Assembly: GCA_029561455.1 (NCBI GenBank)
Contig: JAKQIY010000068.1
Location: 124,001 to 188,000 of the forward strand
From: a bacterium
GTDB taxonomy: Bacteria > Zhuqueibacterota > Zhuqueibacteria > Residuimicrobiales > Krinioviventaceae
Length of the DNA stretch: 64,000 nt
Reading direction: 5' to 3'
Shown piece after piece: positions 10,801-19,724 of this stretch. How positions within the stretch are numbered: the first letter of the stretch is position 1; every line of letters begins with the position of its first letter. The position numbers were made by a program, and so were the translations under genes. The notes below the pieces were generated by a model. That model had not been told where the DNA came from and did not search any database. It saw only the letters and a list, made by a program, of their open reading frames with translations.

Positions 10801-11543
10801 AAGGCGCCAAGGGAGATTTGGGTTTGGGTCGTATGTATATCATCACCGGTAAACCGGAGGACGCATTAAAAATACTTACCCAGATACCGGAAAAATACCA
10901 GGACACGGAGTTAGTTGCTACCGGTTATCTTTACCTGGCCACATTTTATTATGAAAACCGGCTGCTGGCGCAGTGTATTTCCGCCTGCGAAAATGTTATA
11001 AAAATACAAAAACCCGGGCTGCTGCATTCCCAGGCTATGGATTTTCTGATCAAATGCTATGATGATTTTCGTCTCAAAGACAAAGCCATTGCTACAATTC
11101 GCGACTATATCACTCTTTACCCGGATGCGCCGGATGTGCTGACCAAAAAGATCCAAACCGGCATCTTTTTATATGATTTAAAAGATTATGAACGGGCCAT
11201 TACTCAACTCAAACAACTCAAACCGTTGGTCAATGCCGAAGAAGAGCCCGAAGTACAGTACTGGATAGCCAAATCGTATGCCGACAAGGGCGAAACCGAA
11301 CAGGCAATAGTAGAATTTCTCAAAGTAAAATATCTCAGCAAACCCACCAAGCTGCCCTGGGGCGTAACGGCATTATATGAAGCAGGTCTGGCATACCGGA
11401 AACTGGGTAATTATAGCAAGGCGATAGAATTATTAAACCAGGTGGTACGGGAACGCGGCGCAACCGATAACATCGGCAGGGCCGCCGGGGAACGCATCAA
11501 AGAAATTGAACAGGATATGCAACAGGGCGCAGTTAATGGATAA
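7836..11543 (+). CDS. Large secreted or envelope tetratricopeptide-repeat protein
   Basis: 1235 residues from GTG 7836, which shares one base with the preceding TAG and has GGAG at 7824-7827. An N-terminal signal peptide (hydrophobic residues about 7-20, ending near LFGQQ) indicates export. The rest is many degenerate TPR-type helical repeats, for example AAQQFLKFTENYPGS near the start and YSKAIELLNQVVRERG near the end. There is no catalytic domain. Such proteins act as scaffolds at the envelope; FCB bacteria often carry giant TPR proteins of unknown role. The 3' end overlaps nadC by 8 bases. The function cannot be named from sequence. Confidence 0.85.
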   Translation: MVKFKYFTLLFCLIALGSLFGQQINLQEDEDFRFAQQLQDKGMYDLAAQQFLKFTENYPGSLNSPQAFFYAAQSNEKIDSLATAAAIYLRLLMQYPQSALTDQALVNRGKILAKAGEPLNAALTFERVKLFAAKSGLIPEAQLLAAREYMKIDKQINALDAVNYVLESYPTHPLRFEAYLVAAEIHGKNGDFQLAFNALDKISGPRLEDDLAFRTGLLKAELYSRSGRYSQSDSLLSAIVKSGVSGAYTGEAAILLATSLQHQGDYRRSSDIVNSLLGKSLPAAKTARLQLILADNFYLTGDFEQARLSLEKISKPALEQNYQYALEFRLGIIKQKLNRTSDAMTHFRAVVEDSLCSNTIIQEKSVLSLATLQAGAGHSLQACRLLQEKIIDERFKAFHDELIYESGNIQNNILHDREGARRSYAAIATVDPWSPFLDDAQLQIARSYEADNDITAAITEYLRFLSLFPGADEFENVQIRLDMLQKFAPPSLSQFQQAFALMLSRTQNPTADANDPLQLVKTTVSVLHDYPRALALVQQTMNDLPADSPELPELYYYKAFCYSALAEKYILENQPVKAAENQELMQQTIQLMQSQYPGNYLTGKALYHSLKVTLLTIDSPATRIPLLEAALTNLPADSRCDSLKHDLSLLLVKEIIKAGDNTVDWLKLQKANVICADVISKQPAPDIYAGMLLSNAHILYKLGETDSAVVLLKKSIILNHNATILDSKLLLADIYVERGQPELSILLLQDIVDHYFYSGRSYAAKSRLIGLFIEKGEPAKARTIINRDIPAIPEELRPFFTDPVIDEELLWMYTQLQLDPQDPLQAISAYRNYLYNTKTGKYRAPALMALGDRSAAMNNFEIALGHYDELIALFPQDSSAQTAKTKIADMFYTQGAWDQARSHYAAIKNQLTGDLAVHAYAREIICDYKLDNLNRAKALANDFLKKYPNNVNEALFMYEEGEYFVRQKEFEPAEKLFKNLSKKFDQVPQGAKGDLGLGRMYIITGKPEDALKILTQIPEKYQDTELVATGYLYLATFYYENRLLAQCISACENVIKIQKPGLLHSQAMDFLIKCYDDFRLKDKAIATIRDYITLYPDAPDVLTKKIQTGIFLYDLKDYERAITQLKQLKPLVNAEEEPEVQYWIAKSYADKGETEQAIVEFLKVKYLSKPTKLPWGVTALYEAGLAYRKLGNYSKAIELLNQVVRERGATDNIGRAAGERIKEIEQDMQQGAVNG

Positions 11544-12390
11544 AATTTTGCTTGATTCTGCACACGCCCTGATCAGACAGGCGCTGGCAGAAGATATGGG
11601 GAGTCGCGGCGATATTACTACTTTAGCTATCTGTCCGGTACAAAAGGTAATGATGGCTAAAATCATTGCCAAACAAAACGGAGTAATTGCCGGCGGCGGT
11701 ATTGCCGCGCAGGTTTTTACCATTCTTGACCCCGCTATAACAGTTCAAATCCTGATTCAAGATGGAGTTGAGGTGAATAGTCAGGATACTATTATATCGA
11801 TCACCGGTCCGGCCGCCAGTATTTTGCAAGCCGAGCGCACTGCTTTGAATTTTTTAGGCCGGCTGTCCGGTATTGCCACAATGACCAGCCAATTTACTGA
11901 ACAAATCAAAAACAGCCGAGCCCGGATTCTGGATACCCGGAAAACCATTCCCGGTATGCGGCTGCTGGAAAAATATGCCGTGAAATGCGGCGGGGGAGAG
12001 AATCATCGCCTCGGCCTGTATGATATGTTCCTGATCAAGGATAATCACATTGCTTCCGCCGGTAGTATCACCACGGCGGTTCGGGCCTGCCGTAATTATA
12101 TGCAAAAACACAATTTCACAGCCGAAATTGAGGTAGAAACCCGCAATCTGGCGGAAGTGCAGGAAGCCCTTGATCTTCACGTCGACCGGATTATGCTGGA
12201 TAACATGTCCACAACACAAATGCGGGACTGTGTCGAACTGGTTGGTGACCGCATACCTCTCGAAGCCTCAGGAAATGTTACCCTTGATCGTATCGCGGCA
12301 ATAGCCGCCACCGGCGTTGATTACATATCAATAGGCGCGCTCACTCATTCCGCCCCCAATTTTGACGTCAGTCTGTTGTTTGTTGAATGA
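11536..12390 (+). CDS. nadC: Nicotinate-nucleotide pyrophosphorylase (quinolinate phosphoribosyltransferase)
   Basis: 284 residues from ATG 11536. This start gives the normal family length and an ACAGGG ribosome site; an upstream start at 11506 would lie inside the TPR gene. NadC makes nicotinate mononucleotide from quinolinate and PRPP in NAD synthesis. Seen: AEDMGSRGDITT, ERTALNFLGRLSGIAT, the quinolinate-binding DTRKTIPGMR, KCGGGENHRLGL, IKDNHI, EVETRN, LDNMS, EASGN and SIGALTHS, all intact. It overlaps the TPR gene by 8 bases and is the last gene of this run. No nadA or nadB is in the window. Confidence 0.96.
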   Translation: MDKILLDSAHALIRQALAEDMGSRGDITTLAICPVQKVMMAKIIAKQNGVIAGGGIAAQVFTILDPAITVQILIQDGVEVNSQDTIISITGPAASILQAERTALNFLGRLSGIATMTSQFTEQIKNSRARILDTRKTIPGMRLLEKYAVKCGGGENHRLGLYDMFLIKDNHIASAGSITTAVRACRNYMQKHNFTAEIEVETRNLAEVQEALDLHVDRIMLDNMSTTQMRDCVELVGDRIPLEASGNVTLDRIAAIAATGVDYISIGALTHSAPNFDVSLLFVE

Positions 12391-12701
12391 TCTGCCTGTC
12401 CCTGCCTGAAGCGCCGCGATTTACTTAATTACTTCCTTTTTTACAGCAGGATCGACCATTTTAAAATAATCAGGAACGAAATTCACCGGATTACGTAATA
12501 GTGATATGAACCAATTTGTAATCAAAAAGACTGCCATATTTACGGACATGCGCCAAAATGTCACAAACCAACAGAAACATAAAAATATTTAATATCATAT
12601 AAATTATAGAGATAACAAAAAGCAATATTAGAATAATTATTGGAATAGATTTTGCTCAATATTCGTTTTAAACATTTACTATTGTATTTTTGAGGAAGTT
12701 C
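12391..12701. other. Intergenic region upstream of the ClpX-like gene
   Basis: This 311-base stretch has no confident gene. The last 120 bases are very AT-rich and should hold the promoter of the AAA+ gene. No clear terminator follows nadC. A short minus-strand frame lies at 12421-12549 and is listed separately. Confidence 0.5.
12421..12549 (-). CDS. Possible 42-residue membrane peptide or gene remnant
   Basis: A minus-strand frame from ATG 12549 to TAA 12421 encodes 42 residues: a hydrophobic N-terminal half (MAVFLITNWFISLL) followed by a polar tail (YFKMVDPAVKKEVIK) that looks like a true protein C-terminus. The frame stays open upstream to 12593, without a better start. No good ribosome site precedes the ATG. 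It is convergent with nadC. It may be a small membrane protein, the remnant of a longer gene, or chance. Confidence 0.22.
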   Translation of the reverse strand: MSVNMAVFLITNWFISLLRNPVNFVPDYFKMVDPAVKKEVIK

Positions 12702-14231
12702 ATGAAAGCTGAAAATAACAAGATACCGACACCGGAAGAATTACAACGCGATGTAGCAGAATTTTTAAAAGAAAAATATGGTAAAAATGTCATTATTCCC
12801 CCGGAGCCGAATGCCGTTGGTTCCGATCCCGGCGCTGGCCGTGAAGGGAAAAAAGAGACGTTTAAAATAAATTTCGATTTAAAACCAACTGAACTGGAGC
12901 GCTATTTAAAGAAATTTGTTGTCGGTCAAGATGAAGCCCTGGAAATTCTTTCTACCAAAATTTGCACCCATTTCAATCGCATGAAGTATGAAAAGGCCCA
13001 TCCGGAAGCGGAGGAACTGGTCGGCGGTATAAAGAGCAATGTGTTAATGATCGGGCCCACGGGCGTCGGTAAAACCTATTTACTTAAACTGATCGCCAAA
13101 AAGATAGGCGTGCCGTTTGTCAAAGGCGACGCTACCAAATTTAGCGAAACCGGTTATGTGGGCGGCGATGTTGAAGACCTGGTACGCAATCTTGTCCATG
13201 AAGCTAATGGCGACATATCTATAGCTGAATATGGTATTATTTACCTGGACGAAATTGATAAAATCGCGTCCACCGGCAACGGTTATGGCCCTGATGTTTC
13301 ACGCGGCGGTGTGCAGCGCAACCTGCTTAAACTGATGGAAGAAGCTGAAGTCGATTTGAAAACCCCGCACGATCTGGCGGCGCAAATGGAGGCTGCTATG
13401 GAAGCGCAGCGCACCGGCAAAGTAACCCGGAAAAAGATCAATACCAAAAACATCCTGTTTGTTATGAGCGGCGCTTTTTTCCAGTTGGGCGATATTATTA
13501 AACGCCGGCTCAACCAACAGCCCATCGGTTTCCAGGCTGATAATGCACAATTAACCAATCCTGCGGATACTGTCGAAGTGTTGAAAAAAGTTAAAACCGA
13601 GGATTTGATTAAATTCGGTTTTGAATCCGAGTTTATCGGCCGGTTACCGGTCGTTGTAACACTCAATTCGCTGGATGTGGAAGGATTGTACCAGATACTG
13701 AAAAGCGCCAACAGTTCAGTTATCCAGGGCAAAAAACGCGATTTCAGCGCTTATGGGATCGACATAAATTTTGAAGACGGCTCCCTGCGCAAAATTGCCG
13801 AAATGGCATTCCAGGAACAAACCGGCGCGCGCGGCCTGGTGAGCGTGGTCGATCGCCTTATGTTGCGCTATGAAAAAATATTACCAGATACAGAAATAAA
13901 GGAATTGCGCTTTACCGAGAAAATGATCGAAAAGCCGGATGATGAACTGGATAAAATTTTAACCAGCTATTATATAAAGAAATTCCAGAAACGTTTTTTG
14001 GTAACTAATGGTATTGTCATAGTATTCACGGAAGAGGCGATCAGAATCCTTAAAACTATGGCCAAAGCAAACGACATTACCCTGGAAGAAGAATGCAGTA
14101 ATATGTTGCGGGATTATGAATACGGGCTGCGTCTGCTGGGCGCCGAAGAGTTTACGGTCGATGAATCTATCGTTCGTGAGCCCAAAAAACGTCTTGAAGA
14201 ATTGATAAAAAAAACGTATGAAAAAAAGTAA
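12702..14231 (+). CDS. ClpX-like AAA+ unfoldase without zinc-binding domain
   Basis: 509 residues from ATG 12702, with GAGGA at 12692-12696; a TTG at 12690 would put the ribosome site inside the gene. The core is of ClpX/HslU type: Walker A GPTGVGKT (118-125), pore loop GYVG (151-154), Walker B IIYLDEID (179-186), the arginine-finger region SRGGVQRNLLKLMEEAEV and sensor 2 TGARGLVSVVD. An IGF tripeptide at 275-277 sits where ClpX carries its ClpP-docking loop. The N-terminal ~65 residues have no cysteines, so the ClpX zinc-binding domain is absent, and an extra C-terminal region of about 100 residues is present. It is probably a second, specialised ClpX partner for ClpP. It is followed by its own terminator, so it seems monocistronic. 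Confidence 0.85.
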   Translation: MKAENNKIPTPEELQRDVAEFLKEKYGKNVIIPPEPNAVGSDPGAGREGKKETFKINFDLKPTELERYLKKFVVGQDEALEILSTKICTHFNRMKYEKAHPEAEELVGGIKSNVLMIGPTGVGKTYLLKLIAKKIGVPFVKGDATKFSETGYVGGDVEDLVRNLVHEANGDISIAEYGIIYLDEIDKIASTGNGYGPDVSRGGVQRNLLKLMEEAEVDLKTPHDLAAQMEAAMEAQRTGKVTRKKINTKNILFVMSGAFFQLGDIIKRRLNQQPIGFQADNAQLTNPADTVEVLKKVKTEDLIKFGFESEFIGRLPVVVTLNSLDVEGLYQILKSANSSVIQGKKRDFSAYGIDINFEDGSLRKIAEMAFQEQTGARGLVSVVDRLMLRYEKILPDTEIKELRFTEKMIEKPDDELDKILTSYYIKKFQKRFLVTNGIVIVFTEEAIRILKTMAKANDITLEEECSNMLRDYEYGLRLLGAEEFTVDESIVREPKKRLEELIKKTYEKK

Positions 14232-14259
14232 AAAATTATTACATTTATTTTAACCGCAA

Positions 14260-14292
14260 GGTCGTTTCAGAAGTATTGAAACGGCCTTTTTT
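14260..14292 (+). terminator. Rho-independent terminator after the ClpX-like gene
   Basis: A 10-bp stem (14260-14269 with 14277-14286, one G-T pair) with a 7-base loop is followed at once by a run of six T. It lies 28 bases after the stop codon. Confidence 0.85.
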
Positions 14293-14433
14293 AATATGAT
14301 TTTTTTCAGTTTTTTTTTTAAATTATCCATTAAACCAGACCTGACCGCACAACTGACAAATATCACTATCCAGCGCCGGATATTTAATGGTTCAAACCCT
14401 GAGTAATCTCATCATAAAACAGGTGGATAAACA

Positions 14434-14928
14434 ATGGATTTTTTTACAGTTTTGAATAAACGCGGCAGCGTTCGCCAGTTTACCGATAAACCGGTGCCCC
14501 GTGAAATGTTGGAAATTATCGTCAATGCGGCGCGCAAGGCGCCAACCGCCAACAACATTCAGCCGTGGGAATTTATTGTCATTACCCAACCCGAAATGTT
14601 ATTGGCCATTGCAGCTCATACTGATCATGGCCGATTCATTCAGGATGCCCCGGCGTGTATCGCCGTATTTTGCGCCGATACCAAATATTATCTTGAAGAC
14701 GGCTGCGCGGCGGTTGAAAATATCCTGTTGGCGGCAACCGCGCTTCATTTAGGCGCATGCTGGGTTGCCGGTGATAAAAAACCCTATACCGAACAGATTG
14801 GCGCACTATTACAAGCGCCGGAAAAGTTCCGGCTGGTGGCATTGATACCACTGGGTTATCCGGTCAATGCGATTGAGCCGCGGGAAAAACGCCCGTTAAA
14901 TGCTGTTATTCACTGGGAAAAATTTTAA
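14434..14928 (+). CDS. Nitroreductase-family FMN oxidoreductase
   Basis: 164 residues from ATG 14434, with AGGTGG upstream. It shows the FMN-binding start of the nitroreductase fold, KRGSVRQFTDKPVP, then ARKAPTANNIQPWEF, and the later segments DGCAAVENILLAATALHLGACWV and IPLGYP. Family members use NAD(P)H and FMN to reduce nitroaromatics, quinones or flavins; some are dehalogenases or BluB-like. The substrate cannot be told here. It is 7 bases before uvrC, so the two may share a message. Confidence 0.88.
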   Translation: MDFFTVLNKRGSVRQFTDKPVPREMLEIIVNAARKAPTANNIQPWEFIVITQPEMLLAIAAHTDHGRFIQDAPACIAVFCADTKYYLEDGCAAVENILLAATALHLGACWVAGDKKPYTEQIGALLQAPEKFRLVALIPLGYPVNAIEPREKRPLNAVIHWEKF

Positions 14929-14935
14929 ACGCGCT

Positions 14936-16780
14936 ATGGCTGATCTGCAGGAAAAACTGGATAATCTTCCCAAAAAACCCGGCGTTTATATATTCAGGGA
15001 TAAAGCCGGGGAGATCATTTATATCGGCAAAGCAAAAATCCTGCGCAACCGGGTGCGCTCCTATTTCCAGGAAAGCCGCACCCCGGACGCCAAAACCGCG
15101 CGCCTGGTTAAGCGCATACATGACCTGGAAACGATTATTACCGATTCGGAAATGGAAGCGTTGATCCTGGAAGCCAACCTGGTGAAGGAAAATAAACCAC
15201 GTTATAATATCAATCTCAAAGACGACAAGAGTTTTCCCTATATCCGGGTAACCAACGAACCCTATCCGCGCATTTTTCCAACCAGGAAAATGGTGCGTGA
15301 CGGTTCCCGGTATTTTGGACCGTATACGGATGTCTATTCATTACGAACAACATTGAAATCAATCAAACGTATTTTTCCGGTTCGTTCCTGTAATTATAAT
15401 TTAAGCGATGATCTTATTCAGAAAGGTAAATTCAAAATTTGCCTGGATTATCACATAAAACGCTGTCATGGACCGTGCGAAGGCCTGGTGTCGCAGACTG
15501 AATATAACCGGGTCATTGAAAATGCCGCTAAATTCATTCAGGGCCGTACAGCACAGGTTGAAGAAGACATGACTGCGCAAATTAAAAAACTGGCGGCAGA
15601 ATTGAAATTTGAACAAGCCGCCCGGTTGCGCGATCAATTAAAATCCTTTGAGATGTTTAAGCAGCAGCAAAAAGTTCTCGATCAGTCATTGACCGACCGC
15701 GATCTGATCGCCCTGGCCCGGCAAGATAATGACGCTTGTTGCGTAATATTCAAAGTACGCGATGGCAAGATAACCGGCAGACAACATTTTTACCTGGATA
15801 ATGTTCTGGATGAACCTGTCGGTTCGATAATGAACACTTTTATCAAACTCTACTATATTAAAGCCGATTTCGTGCCCCGGGAAATTGTTGTTCAGGTAGT
15901 AATAGATGATCGGGAAATTATGACCGACTGGCTGGCGCAAAAGCGGGGTGACCGGGTTGAACTAGTCATTCCTGAAAATAACGACCGCGCCAAACTGCTG
16001 GAGATGTGCGCTAAAAATGCCGGTTTGCTGCTCGATGAATTGATGCTGCAAAAACATAAAGTCCGTGATTTTATTGCCGGTTCGGTTAAAGCCTTGCAGG
16101 ACGCCCTGAATCTGGCGGTTGCACCCAAACGCATTGAGGGCTTTGATATATCCAACATACAGGGCACAAACCCGGTTGCCTCGATGGTTTGTTTTATTAA
16201 CGGCAAGGCAGCCAAAGGCGAATACCGGCGCTTTAAAATTCGCGTCAAGGAAACGCCTGATGACTTTGCCATGATGCATGAAGCCGTGTTCCGCCGGTAT
16301 TCGCGTTTACAAAAGGAAAACAAACCCATGCCGGACCTGATTCTTATCGACGGCGGCAAAGGCCAGCTTGGCGCTGCAACCTCTGCCCTGGAAAAACTCG
16401 CTATTAAAGACCAGCAGATCATCTCCCTGGCCAAGCGGCTGGATGAAGTATTCATCCCCGGCATACCGGAAGCCCAGAACATCCGGCGCGATTCTGCGGC
16501 GCTAAAATTGTTGCAGCGCGTCCGCGACGAGTCGCATCGTTTTGCCATCACCTTTCATCGCTCCTTGCGGGACAAGCAAACATTATCCTCGGTTTTGGAG
16601 CAAATACCCGGTGTTGGCGCCGGCAGGAGGGAGCAACTGTTGAAAAGTTTGGGGTCGGCAAAGCTTGTTAAATCGGCTTCAGTTGAAGAATTAACAACCG
16701 TTCCCGGCATTTCCGGGAAACTGGCGCAACAAATTTATGATTATTTTCATCCCGGCGAAAACACACCGGCCAAACAATAA
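14936..16780 (+). CDS. uvrC: Excinuclease ABC subunit C
   Basis: 614 residues from ATG 14936. The frame is open back to TTG 14900, but homology starts at LDNLPKKPGVYIF, so the internal ATG fits better, though its ribosome site is weak. Domains: GIY-YIG nuclease (GVYIF...IIYIGKA, about 15-90), Cys-containing region (CHGPC), UVR motif for UvrB binding (about 205-240), RNase H-like 5'-incision domain (EGFDISNIQG, DLILIDGGKGQLGAA) and two C-terminal helix-hairpin-helix motifs (IPGVGAGRREQLL, VPGISGKLAQQI). UvrC makes both incisions in nucleotide excision repair. UvrA and UvrB are not in the window. Confidence 0.97.
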   Translation: MADLQEKLDNLPKKPGVYIFRDKAGEIIYIGKAKILRNRVRSYFQESRTPDAKTARLVKRIHDLETIITDSEMEALILEANLVKENKPRYNINLKDDKSFPYIRVTNEPYPRIFPTRKMVRDGSRYFGPYTDVYSLRTTLKSIKRIFPVRSCNYNLSDDLIQKGKFKICLDYHIKRCHGPCEGLVSQTEYNRVIENAAKFIQGRTAQVEEDMTAQIKKLAAELKFEQAARLRDQLKSFEMFKQQQKVLDQSLTDRDLIALARQDNDACCVIFKVRDGKITGRQHFYLDNVLDEPVGSIMNTFIKLYYIKADFVPREIVVQVVIDDREIMTDWLAQKRGDRVELVIPENNDRAKLLEMCAKNAGLLLDELMLQKHKVRDFIAGSVKALQDALNLAVAPKRIEGFDISNIQGTNPVASMVCFINGKAAKGEYRRFKIRVKETPDDFAMMHEAVFRRYSRLQKENKPMPDLILIDGGKGQLGAATSALEKLAIKDQQIISLAKRLDEVFIPGIPEAQNIRRDSAALKLLQRVRDESHRFAITFHRSLRDKQTLSSVLEQIPGVGAGRREQLLKSLGSAKLVKSASVEELTTVPGISGKLAQQIYDYFHPGENTPAKQ

Positions 16781-16824
16781 AAATTGATATATAAATAATT
16801 TTAATAATTGAAATGGAGTTGAAA

Positions 16825-18084
16825 ATGACCTCAAAAGTAAAAAAAGTAGTACTCGCGTATTCCGGCGGCCTCGATACTTCCATCATCATTCCCTGGCTCA
16901 AGGAAAATTACGGTTGTGAAGTGATTGCATTTGCCGCCGATTTGGGACAAGGTCAGGAACTGAACGGCCTGGAAGAAAAAGCCATAGCCACCGGCGCCAG
17001 CAAATGCTATATAGAAGATTTACGCAAGCCGTTTGTTGAAGAATATATCTGGCCGACCCTTAAAGCCGGCGCTATTTATGAAGAAAAGTATTTACTGGGC
17101 ACTTCGTTTGCCCGGCCAATTATTGCCAAACGCCAGGTGGAAATTGCCAATGCCGAAGGCGCCGATGCCGTAGCACATGGCTGCACCGGCAAGGGTAACG
17201 ACCAGGTACGTTTTGAACTGACTTATAAAGCATTCAACCCCAAGTTACGCGTTATTGCGCCCTGGCGCGAGTGGAATATCCGCTCCCGCGAAGACGCGAT
17301 CGCTTATGCTGAAGAACGCAAGGTGCCGATCACCGCTTCCAAGGAAAAAATTTACAGCAATGACCGTAATATCTGGCATATCAGTCATGAAGGCGGCGAC
17401 CTGGAAAATCCCTGGAACGCCCCAAAAGACGAAATGTTTGTATTAACCAAATCACCGCAGCAGGCCCCGGATAAACCAACTACCGTGGAAATTGAATTTT
17501 ATAAAGGAGTGCCGATCGCCGTTAACGGCACCCGTATGGATTCGGTGCAGTTAGTCCAATTGCTTAATGTCATTGGCGGCGAGAACGCCATCGGCAGGAT
17601 CGACCTGGTGGAAAACCGTCTGGTCGGCATGAAATCACGCGGCGTTTACGAATGCCCGGCAGGAACTATTTTATACCGCGCTCACCAGGAACTGGAAAGT
17701 CTGGTACTGGATCGGGAAATTATGCATTTTAAAGAAATGCTGGCGCCTAAATATGCCGAGTTGGTCTATTATGGAGAATGGTACACACCATTGCGTGAAG
17801 CGCTCGATGCGTTTGTCGAATCGACCCAGCAAAATGTTACCGGCACAGTGCGGTTCCAGTTGTACAAAGGCAATGTCATGTCGGCCGGAGTCAAGTCCCC
17901 ATACTCGCTCTATCGTGAAGAACTGGCTACCTTTGGCAAAGAAGATGTTTACGACCAGACCGACGCCAAGGGCTTTATTAATTTATTCGGGCTGCCGATC
18001 AAAGTACGCTCCCTGGTGGAACTTGATTGGGGACGTAAAGCCGGCTATAACGAACCCGATTATACCATATTCAAAAGGGATTAA
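16825..18084 (+). CDS. argG: Argininosuccinate synthase
   Basis: 419 residues from ATG 16825; GGAG at 16815-16818 decides this start over the ATG at 16813. It joins citrulline and aspartate with ATP to form argininosuccinate. The ATP pyrophosphatase P-loop YSGGLDTS is at residues 12-19, followed by [22 protein letters not shown] (citrulline/aspartate site), SREDAIAYA and [13 protein letters not shown]. argH follows after 5 bases, so argGH form an operon for the last two steps of arginine synthesis. Confidence 0.97.
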   Translation: MTSKVKKVVLAYSGGLDTSIIIPWLKENYGCEVIAFAADLGQGQELNGLEEKAIATGASKCYIEDLRKPFVEEYIWPTLKAGAIYEEKYLLGTSFARPIIAKRQVEIANAEGADAVAHGCTGKGNDQVRFELTYKAFNPKLRVIAPWREWNIRSREDAIAYAEERKVPITASKEKIYSNDRNIWHISHEGGDLENPWNAPKDEMFVLTKSPQQAPDKPTTVEIEFYKGVPIAVNGTRMDSVQLVQLLNVIGGENAIGRIDLVENRLVGMKSRGVYECPAGTILYRAHQELESLVLDREIMHFKEMLAPKYAELVYYGEWYTPLREALDAFVESTQQNVTGTVRFQLYKGNVMSAGVKSPYSLYREELATFGKEDVYDQTDAKGFINLFGLPIKVRSLVELDWGRKAGYNEPDYTIFKRD

Positions 18085-18089
18085 TAGTA

Positions 18090-19472
18090 ATGAAAAATCC
18101 GGACAAGATCTGGGGCGGTCGATTTAGTCAAAAAACCGCGTCGCTGATGGAAGAATTCAGTTATTCGATTGCATACGATCAAAAATTGTTCGTAGCGGAT
18201 ATTGCTGTGAATAAAGCCTGGGCGCAGGCGCTGGTTCAAGCCGGTATTTATACCGATCAGGAAGCTGCGCAAATCGGCGAGGCGTTGGAGTGCATTCAGA
18301 AGGATTTTCTTGCCGGGGAATTAACATTTTCCCCGCGTGATGAAGACATCCATTCCGCCAATGAACGTTGGCTGACCGAACGCAGCGGCGATCTGGGCGC
18401 CCGCATCCATACCGGCCGCAGCCGTAATGACCAGGTAGTAACCGATCTGCGCATCTATTTACGCGGCCAGGCGGACCTGCTGCGCGATGCTCTGTGTAAC
18501 GTACAACAGGTATTGACGGCTACTGCACAACAGCATATCGAAACCATCTTTCCGGGACAAACACATTTGCGCCAGGCACAGCCGGTGTCCCTGGCGCATT
18601 ATTTTTTGGCGCTGGTTTTTCAACTGCAACGTGATAAGGAGCGGTTGTTGGACGCCAGGCAGCGCATGAATAAAATGCCGCTTGGTTCCGGGGCTATCGC
18701 CGGCGCAGCATTTACAATCGACCGGCTAAAGCTGGCAAAAGAACTGGGGTTCGATGCGCCCACCGAAAACAGTTACGACGCCACCTCGGATCGCGATTTT
18801 GTGATTGAACTGCTATACGTTTGCGCCCAGATCATGCTGCATTTATCGCGCATCGCCGAGGATTTAATCATCTGGTCTTCGGAAGCGCTGCGGTTTGTTG
18901 AAATTAATGAACAATATGCCACCGGCAGCAGCATGATGCCGCAAAAAAAGAATCCCGATTCCCTGGAACTGATACGCGGTAAATCGGCGCGGGTGATTGG
19001 ACAACTGGTAACCGGTTTGACCCTGATGAAGGGCATCCCGACCGCGTATGTCCGCGACCTGCAGGAAGATAAAGAACCGGTGTTCGATGCCATGCAGCAA
19101 ACCATCCTGTCCGTGCAGATCATGTCCGGGGTGTTGTCCACAATTGTTATAAACCGCCAAAAGATGACTGCCGCTCTCGACCCGGCATTATATGCAACCG
19201 ATGTCGCCGATTACCTGGTGCGTAAGGGAATGCCCTTCCGTAAGGCGCATGGCGTGGTCGGGTCGCTGGTCAGCATGGCGGAAAAGCAGCAAGTTGCCCT
19301 GTCAAAGCTTGATTTACACGATTATCAGTCCATTTCGCCGTTGTTTGAGCAAGACCTTTATTTGTTATTCGACCCCCTCGCATCTGTAAACCGCCGTAAT
19401 ATCAGCGGGGGCACGGGTACGCAGTCCATCCAGCAACAGTTGCTTCTGGCGGAGGATCTCATCAACGCCTAA
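18090..19472 (+). CDS. argH: Argininosuccinate lyase
   Basis: 460 residues, the usual length. It cleaves argininosuccinate into arginine and fumarate. Seen: WGGRF at the start, EDIHSANERWLTE, HTGRSRNDQV, PGQTHLRQAQPVS with the catalytic His region, and the fumarase/lyase superfamily signature GSSMMPQKKNPD at about residues 279-290, which carries the mobile-loop serine. It is directly downstream of argG. No terminator is seen after it; 252 gene-free AT-rich bases follow before the beta-propeller genes. Confidence 0.97.
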   Translation: MKNPDKIWGGRFSQKTASLMEEFSYSIAYDQKLFVADIAVNKAWAQALVQAGIYTDQEAAQIGEALECIQKDFLAGELTFSPRDEDIHSANERWLTERSGDLGARIHTGRSRNDQVVTDLRIYLRGQADLLRDALCNVQQVLTATAQQHIETIFPGQTHLRQAQPVSLAHYFLALVFQLQRDKERLLDARQRMNKMPLGSGAIAGAAFTIDRLKLAKELGFDAPTENSYDATSDRDFVIELLYVCAQIMLHLSRIAEDLIIWSSEALRFVEINEQYATGSSMMPQKKNPDSLELIRGKSARVIGQLVTGLTLMKGIPTAYVRDLQEDKEPVFDAMQQTILSVQIMSGVLSTIVINRQKMTAALDPALYATDVADYLVRKGMPFRKAHGVVGSLVSMAEKQQVALSKLDLHDYQSISPLFEQDLYLLFDPLASVNRRNISGGTGTQSIQQQLLLAEDLINA

Positions 19473-19724
19473 AATAAACCGGAACTTTATTGTTATTTAA
19501 AAGTTAATTAAACAATCATTAAATTTTCGGCGTCAAGACACAGCGACACTAATGCTCAAAAATATAATATGTTATCTGCTTAATAAATGCATTACAAAAT
19601 AATAACCAGGTAGAGAAATTCATGCAAATAACGGCAAAATAACTATATTTTACAATAATTTACAATATACTGCTTTTCTTTTTGACAGATTAGATTTAAA
19701 TTTTTTAAAATTTAGGAGATACGA

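Noticed and set aside
15892-16551. 219-codon open frame on the minus strand opposite uvrC
   Set aside because: Low-complexity Ser/Arg-rich translation, lies wholly inside a conserved gene on the other strand, no ribosome site.
19682-19711. TTGACA (19682-19687) and TAAAAT (19706-19711) resembling a sigma-70 promoter before the first propeller gene
   Set aside because: Transcription would start within the ribosome site at 19714-19718, leaving no usable leader, and FCB bacteria often use different promoter sequences.
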